A DNA stretch of 64,000 nucleotides, taken from Spinacia oleracea. Lineage: Eukaryota; Streptophyta; Magnoliopsida; Caryophyllales; Amaranthaceae. Of this stretch, positions 59,007 to 64,000 are shown piece by piece. The notes under the pieces are model-generated. The model had not been told where the DNA came from. It did no database searches and worked only from the letters and a program-made list of their open reading frames with translations. The stretch lies in assembly GCF_020520425.1 (NCBI RefSeq), contig NC_079492.1:145359861-145423860 (forward strand), in the 5' to 3' direction. Numbering within the stretch: the first letter of the stretch is position 1; each line of letters begins with the position of its first letter. A program made the translations under genes and the position numbers.

Positions 59007-59456
59007 CAACGGCGGATCTAGGATATTTTTATTGGGTGGGCCAAATTATTTATAATATTTACTTTTATTTATGTCATTTAATTTTTTTAAAATGTTTATT
59101 TTAATAAGAAAAAAACATCTTTTATGAAACCACAATTTTTTTTAAAGGAAATAAATAACAGAACTTTAAAAAATTTATCGTGAAAGGAAGGGAAAAAAGG
59201 CCGACTCAAAAAAAAAAAAAAAAAAAAGAGTGGAGAAAATGTTGGCAGGTGGAAGGAAAATAAAACAAATAAATAAGTGCATGATGGGGAATCGATCCCT
59301 AGTTCAGCTGCATATTAAAACTATGTGCCCACCTTTATGCAAACCAACTGAACTAGAACTCATTTGAAGTCTAACTTTGATAATTTTTTATTAGTAGGAA
59401 TGCAGATCCATGGGGTGGGCCAAGGCTCGGATAGGCCCCCCTTGGATCCGCTACTG
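59007..59456. mobile_element. hAT element with internal tRNA-like segment
   Basis: Ends CAACGGCGGATCTAG and TTGGATCCGCTACTG with flanks GAAGTCGA and AAAGTCGA (8 bp, one mismatch). On the minus strand, TAGTTCAGTTGG (59354-59343) and GGGATCGATTCCCC (59299-59286) fit Pol III A and B boxes at about 43 bp spacing. No transposase. Confidence 0.82.
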
Positions 59457-59603
59457 AAAGTCGAAGGAGTTGATGATCAGATAGTGATGCCATAATGGTT
59501 TTAATTCACACCAATTCTATAAACAAATTCCTAATTAAGACACCAATATGAATTCCATCGTTGAGCAAGCAAATGATTCAGGAACACACTTACACACCTG
59601 TGG

Positions 59604-59961
59604 TTAGACCTGGTTATTGGACGAGTCGGGCTAGGATTGGTGCAGGGCAAATTAGGTCGGATAATGAAAGGGTCGCTTTTAGCCGTTTAATAATGAGCGA
59701 GTCAATGCAGGTTGCAGGTTAATGGCAAGCCTATAGTGAGCGCGTTAGTAAACGGGCAAGGAAAAATGAAAAGAATGAGCCGCATGCGAATCCAATTGAA
59801 TACGGAGCTATACACGTAATTTTTAGTTTTCAAAATTATTATGTTATAATTAAGTTTGACTAACAAAGACCCTGACAAATAAGAATTATACCCAACAAAA
59901 ACCCTATTAACTTGACCCTAAACCTGTGCTTGTTGGGCTACTATGTCCAATAACCAGGTCT
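59604..59961. mobile_element. hAT-type MITE (TTAGACCTGG family)
   Basis: Ends TTAGACCTGGTTATTGGAC and GTCCAATAACCAGGTCT, with a perfect 8-bp duplication ACCTGTGG. Related to 13837-14229. It interrupts the bHLH pseudogene. Confidence 0.88.
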
Positions 59962-60015
59962 ACCTGTGGCAATGCTGATAGGAAGCTCGAGTACTGTAGG
60001 TACGAAAGCCGAAGG

Positions 60016-60795
60016 CAGGGGCGGAACCAAGGGGGGGCTGGCGGGGGCCATGGCCCCCCCTATGATTCCAAAAATAAGTTTTGCAAGTAATAGACAGTAA
60101 TTTTATTTAGCTTAGTTGGTTTGCTGCCCATTCCCAAAGAAAATGGGTCGGGGACGAATCTTAGCGCCGGCATCCTTTCATTTTCTTTACTCTTTTACTT
60201 TTGCAAATATCAACATGCTTAGTAAGTTAGTATACGGACATACGGAACTCTTATTTTTATTTTTATTTTATTTTTATTTTTAGTTTAACATTCATACTCC
60301 GTACAACTTAAAACTTATAAGTGTATTTTAAGAGAAACTTAAAATTTTGTATTTTAAATATAAACGACAGAGTAAACGTTCAAAAATTATTATTGTTTCT
60401 CAAGTACTATAATTCTTATCTAAAATTTACAAATATGTTATATATGTAATATTTTAAGTATTTACGACTACTTTTTGTTTTTCTACTCGTTTTTACTTTA
60501 TTTGATTTTGTTTTTAATCGTTCTTACCAATATAGATGCATTTTATGGAAATGTGTAATATTTAATAAATTTCTTAACCTTTATCTTTCTCCTCCTAAAG
60601 TATTCACATCATTGGTTTGTACGGGGTATAGTATTGAGTATTTTAGTGGAACTTAATAGAAAAAATAAATTGAATATTACTTTAATTTTTGAAAATCATG
60701 TGAAATAAAATGTATAATTATTTTTCGGACAAACATAACATATAGTGTCTTGCTCGGTTGGCCCCCCCAAAGTAAAATTTCTGGTTACGCCACTG
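60016..60795. mobile_element. hAT element with internal tRNA-like segment
   Basis: Ends CAGGGGCGGAACCAAG and TTTCTGGTTACGCCACTG with flanks GCCGAAGG and GCCGAAAG (8 bp, one mismatch). TAGCTTAGTTGG at 60108 and GGGGACGAATC near 60149 resemble A and B boxes about 30 bp apart. 780 bp, AT-rich interior without a transposase. Confidence 0.85.
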
Positions 60796-61118
60796 GCCGA
60801 AAGGGCTAGCTTATAGGGAAGCCAAACATCACAAAATTCAGACCATGGTATTCATACCAACGATTGAGTTCATGAAGAGTCATTATTGAAGTTGGAGCTT
60901 TGGTTGAGTTTAGTAGAGATTGGAGCTTAATTGAGCTCACTTACTCCATATTTCTCGGCGCCAAAAGGTGATGGTAACTTTAACTTCAATATCAATGAGG
61001 TTGTGCTTCAGAATGTTGTTGTTAAGCTGAAACTGATGATTGATGAACACACTGGTACTCAAGATCAGGGCTTAACCAATGCCATATTTCGGAGGCTACA
61101 AACTTGACTTCATAGCTA

Positions 61119-61422
61119 CTTCCGCCGTATTTAATTAAAAGTTACACTTCCATAATCGGTTGTATTTAATTAAAAGATACACTTCATATTTTTAACATGT
61201 CATAATCTCCACGTCCAATTATATTAATCTTTCTCTCCCTCTTATGGTCTCTACACTTATTCACGACATATTTTTACCACATTAAATAAATCACTCAATA
61301 TCAATTTTTTGCAATAATTAATAACTCAATGTCCACTTTTATTTTATTTTTAATAAATTCAACTCACCCTTATAAAATTACGTGCCGGTTAAACTGTATT
61401 TTTTAATTAAATATGCAGGGAG
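61119..61422. mobile_element. Stowaway-like MITE
   Basis: Left CTTCCGCCGTATTTAATTAA and right TTTTTTAATTAAATATGCAG plus GGAG ends are imperfect inverses between TA dinucleotides. It follows directly on the bHLH pseudogene stop. Confidence 0.7.
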
Positions 61423-61424
61423 TA

Positions 61425-62755
61425 TATCAAATATATTTGCCTAAATCTTTTATTTCTGATTCACTTTCATGGTTTAAGGCTTTAATTGTAAGATAGCTTC
61501 TACGGAGTAATATTGCTTCATAATTAAGCTCCTTTTATTTGGGGTTGGATTGTTGTTGACTGATCACTGATGCACACAATATAATTAATCAAATCTCAAA
61601 CTCTGCAATTCCACAAATAAGAAATAAGCGAACAAACATCTCTTTAGTATTTTTTGCAGTAATTATGAGCAAAAGGGAAAGCAACCCTATATATACAAGC
61701 ATACTGTAATGCTGTCATAGCCAATAGGAAGGCTGCAATAATCTATCTACCAATAGGAAAGCAGGAGTAAACCATGCTGTAGGAAAGCCAGCATGGCATA
61801 GATATAACTGAATTCAGTTACAAGAGAAATAATCCTGTGTGAGCAAATCCAACAGCTTTGCTATGCTATGGCTGATTGGCTGTGTGTTTGATTTATCTGA
61901 TCCTGCTGACTCATTATCACCAACAAAGTGTTAGGTGAGTCTGAAGTGAGTCTGGGGATAATGTGTAAAAATAAGGTGAGTTTTGTGTGAGTCTGGATAA
62001 TGAAAAAGTTAGTAGAAAGCTGATGTGGCAGAGTCTGAAGATTGAAGGTGAGTCTGGGATAAACTCACCCTAACATGATGGTCACTAAGTAAAGCCGATT
62101 TTTTGTTCGTATTATGTCATGTATTGATTTCGTCTTGCTCATGATATTAAAAATATTTCATAAATATTCCAAAACAACTCGTTTTATTCTTTACAAATAT
62201 TTTCAAAATTCACATATATATTATAATTCGTTTGATCCTTTATACACTTTAAAAAGCATGGTCTATATGAAATCTTTATAAAAAAAAAAGAGAAAAATGT
62301 TTTGAATAACTTCAAACGATTAAAAAACAAATCTTAATTTTAAAATGAAAAAAAGGGTAGTGTTTCCAACACAAAACCATACTTGTCAGGTCATGTCGGG
62401 TCAGAATAGGTCTGCTCGTCACGCCTATGCCTAATTAAGTTAGCATTATTTTTCATATCGGGCCGAACTGGACCGTGTATTTTCCAAAAAAATTATGGCC
62501 CACTGCCTAGACTTTATGCATGTACCGGGCCGTGCTATTTTCTTGCCCGTGCTAAGTTGGATTTTTTCGTGCTTAATCAGGCCGGGCTGGTTGGCCTGTC
62601 CCTCAACCATCTTAATTTACGCTACACTCAAATACTCGTTTCAAACTTGTTATAGGCCAATGCGGCCCAAAATTATTGTATAGATCGTAGAGGGGACAGA
62701 GAGAATCTGGACGTAAAAAAGGAGCACTAGTGGACTACCAAGAGTCTTTTTCATA
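61425..62755. other. Intergenic stretch, nothing recognised
   Basis: Only local GGTGAGTCTG repeats (about 61934-62055) and AATAGGAAGGCTG-like repeats near 61720-61800. No gene, terminal repeats or RNA gene identified. Confidence 0.45.
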
Positions 62756-62757
62756 TA

Positions 62758-63112
62758 CTCCCTCTGTCTCTTTTTGTTTTTTACGTTTGGTATTTTTCAT
62801 GCGTTTTAACGAATAATTAATTTGCATTGAAATCCCTCAATTTTTTTATTTAAACGAGATAAATTACGTTTATTTATAATGTTTTCACTTTTATCAAAAT
62901 TCTGATATTGGGAAATGAGAAAAATTTAATGTCCCAATGGAAAAGTGTGAGGGATTAAATGACCCAATAAATTTGATTGGTTAAATTAATGATTGGACAC
63001 AAATTTTGATAGAATACTAAGTTATTTATGTGATAATATAAAAGGAAATGTAAATAACATTTTGAAATACCCAAAAAGGAAAACGTAAAAAACAAAAAGA
63101 GACGGATGGGAG
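62758..63112. mobile_element. Stowaway MITE
   Basis: Ends CTCCCTCTGTCTCTTTTTGT and ACAAAAAGAGACGGATGGGAG between TA dinucleotides, same family as 18881-19234 but inserted in the opposite direction. 355 bp. Confidence 0.88.
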
Positions 63113-63178
63113 TACTACCTACAAAGATATCGGTTTCTTCTCGAATAGGCCATTGGATGATATTCCACCTTCTTAATT

Positions 63179-63386
63179 TTTTATTATTTTTTTGGTTCTA
63201 CTATGAGGAGTTCCCTTCCCCATCGACTTCGACAAGTGGGTTAATCTTTCGCGAGAATGTACATGGGTACCTCGATGGAAAACATCCCTTCCAGTTGAGA
63301 TTTTTTCCATACCCGAGGCCCGAACCTGAGACCTTGGTTAAGGAACAAGAGACCCTTAATTAACCACTCATGCCAACCTCAATTGG
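63179..63386 (-). mobile_element. tRNA-derived SINE with perfect 18-bp target duplication
   Basis: TATTCCACCTTCTTAATT occurs at 63161-63178 and 63387-63404. Between them, the minus strand reads CCAATTGAGGTTGGC, an A-box-like GAGTGGTTAATTAAGGG, a B-box-like CAGGTTCGGGCC, a body, and an AT-rich 3' tail. 208 bp; a different family from the 41242 SINE. Confidence 0.88.
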
Positions 63387-63650
63387 TATTCCACCTTCTT
63401 AATTGACTCTTGAGTTTTATTATTTTGGACCTAAGTTTCAAAATGGGTTAAGGACTAGAATATTCAATATTGTCATTCTGAATTTATCAAATTTAAATCT
63501 TGTGAAAGATTTTAATTACATAAAAATCAATCAACATGGAAAATTTGACACAAGTTACTTTTGCGGCTTCAATAGAGAATGTTTAATTTCCTATAGATTT
63601 GATAAATTTCATTAGCAAAAAACCATCAGCGTGTCTAAGAACGTAACTAT

Positions 63651-63770
63651 TTTTTTTTTGGAAAGGTAAGAAGAATACACAATAGGAGCCCCTATGCTCG
63701 AGGGATACTCCTAAGTAGTCATCCTGAAGAATAAAAACTAATTGCGGACTGACTATGTAGATTTTTTTGG
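63651..63770 (-). mobile_element. LINE 3'-end fragment
   Basis: After a T run, GTAAGAAGAATACACAATAG then GAGCCCCT and GATACTCCTAAGTA match the 3' end of the LINE at 30905-31015. It is a short 5'-truncated copy of the same family. Confidence 0.65.
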
Positions 63771-64000
63771 TGCAATTTGACTAAATACTAGTACAATACA
63801 AGTTCGATATAGTTCTATCCTAAATCAATCAGTCATAAGTTGAAAAGTTTCCACCAATTTGTACGTCAGTCATTTCCTATCTCCTTTTCAATGCTACGCG
63901 ACAATGCCTACGTGTTCCAAGAAAAGGAAATACGAGACAATTATTCACAACTCACGTTAATTTATGTTCTCAACATGATTTCAATATGGAATAACGTTTA

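Larger units (their letters stand above)
53090..61107 (+). pseudogene. bHLH paralog pseudogene shattered by nested transposons
   Basis: Fragments follow the order of the 42474 gene. 53100-53141 matches the [13 protein letters not shown] region (ATTGTGGAGAGCAAGCC). 58852-59006 gives VLVFDDGY like VLVCSDGY. 59457-59603 plus 59970 covers the region around TYLW. 60796-60960 gives MVFIPTIEF, like LVFIPVVAS, then GGAGCTTAATTGAGCTCAC. 60990-61107 matches ATCAATGAGGTTGTG to the stop. The bHLH DNA-binding domain and most of the C-terminal region between 60960 and 60990 are deleted. There are in-frame stops and at least seven insertions: hAT, Helitrons and a MULE within 53142-58851, then 59007-59456, 59604-59961 and 60016-60795. 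Clearly non-functional. Confidence 0.8.

Noticed and set aside
59286-59354. A functional tRNA gene suggested by A and B boxes
   Set aside because: No cloverleaf with paired acceptor and anticodon stems could be drawn, and it sits inside an hAT element.

Overview
The window is nuclear DNA of a flowering plant: AT-rich, with GT-AG introns, an HD-Zip I homeobox gene, an intronless MYC-type bHLH gene and a dense population of plant transposon families (Stowaway, Tourist, CACTA, Mutator-like, hAT, Helitron, tRNA-derived SINEs, L1-type LINEs, a solo LTR). The repeat types would fit a Caryophyllales/Amaranthaceae eudicot, but that is an impression and was not tested. No rRNA gene, complete tRNA gene, CRISPR array or bacterial-type operon was seen.

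Layout. 0.7-5.9 kb: exons of an unrecognised plus-strand host gene with transposon-filled introns. 6.4-7.2 kb: a two-exon HD-Zip I gene of the ATHB-7/ATHB-12 type on the minus strand. 7.4-26 kb: intergenic DNA of nested MITEs, small Helitrons, hAT elements and a SINE sitting between two AT microsatellites. 26.1-29.2 kb: a solo LTR carrying an hAT insertion. 29.3-39.1 kb: two L1-type LINEs inside copies of a small Mutator-like MITE family; the larger LINE is split by a 5.0-kb CACTA element. 39.2-42.2 kb: a copia fossil, three copies of one CACTA MITE family and a SINE.

42.5-43.7 kb: an apparently intact intronless bHLH gene (415 aa, AtbHLH14-like, subgroup IIId). Its last third and 3' flank (748 bp) occur again at 48.28-50.93 kb. 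The two copies flank 4.1 kb of foreign DNA whose left edge is a Helitron 3' terminus and which carries fragments of other genes, one of them tubulin-like. The second copy is further split by a Mutator-like element.

53.1-61.1 kb: a decayed paralog of the same bHLH gene, spread over about 8 kb by at least seven insertions nested up to four levels (pseudogene, hAT, Helitron, MULE). 61-64 kb: Stowaway MITEs, a SINE with a perfect 18-bp target duplication and a LINE tail.

Three host genes look potentially functional: the 5' unrecognised gene, the HD-Zip gene and the bHLH gene. HD-Zip I gamma proteins are known for ABA/drought responses and IIId bHLHs for jasmonate responses; nothing in the sequence shows that the two act together. 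Most of the other DNA can be assigned to named mobile elements whose target-site duplications are visible, so the order of insertion can often be read directly.
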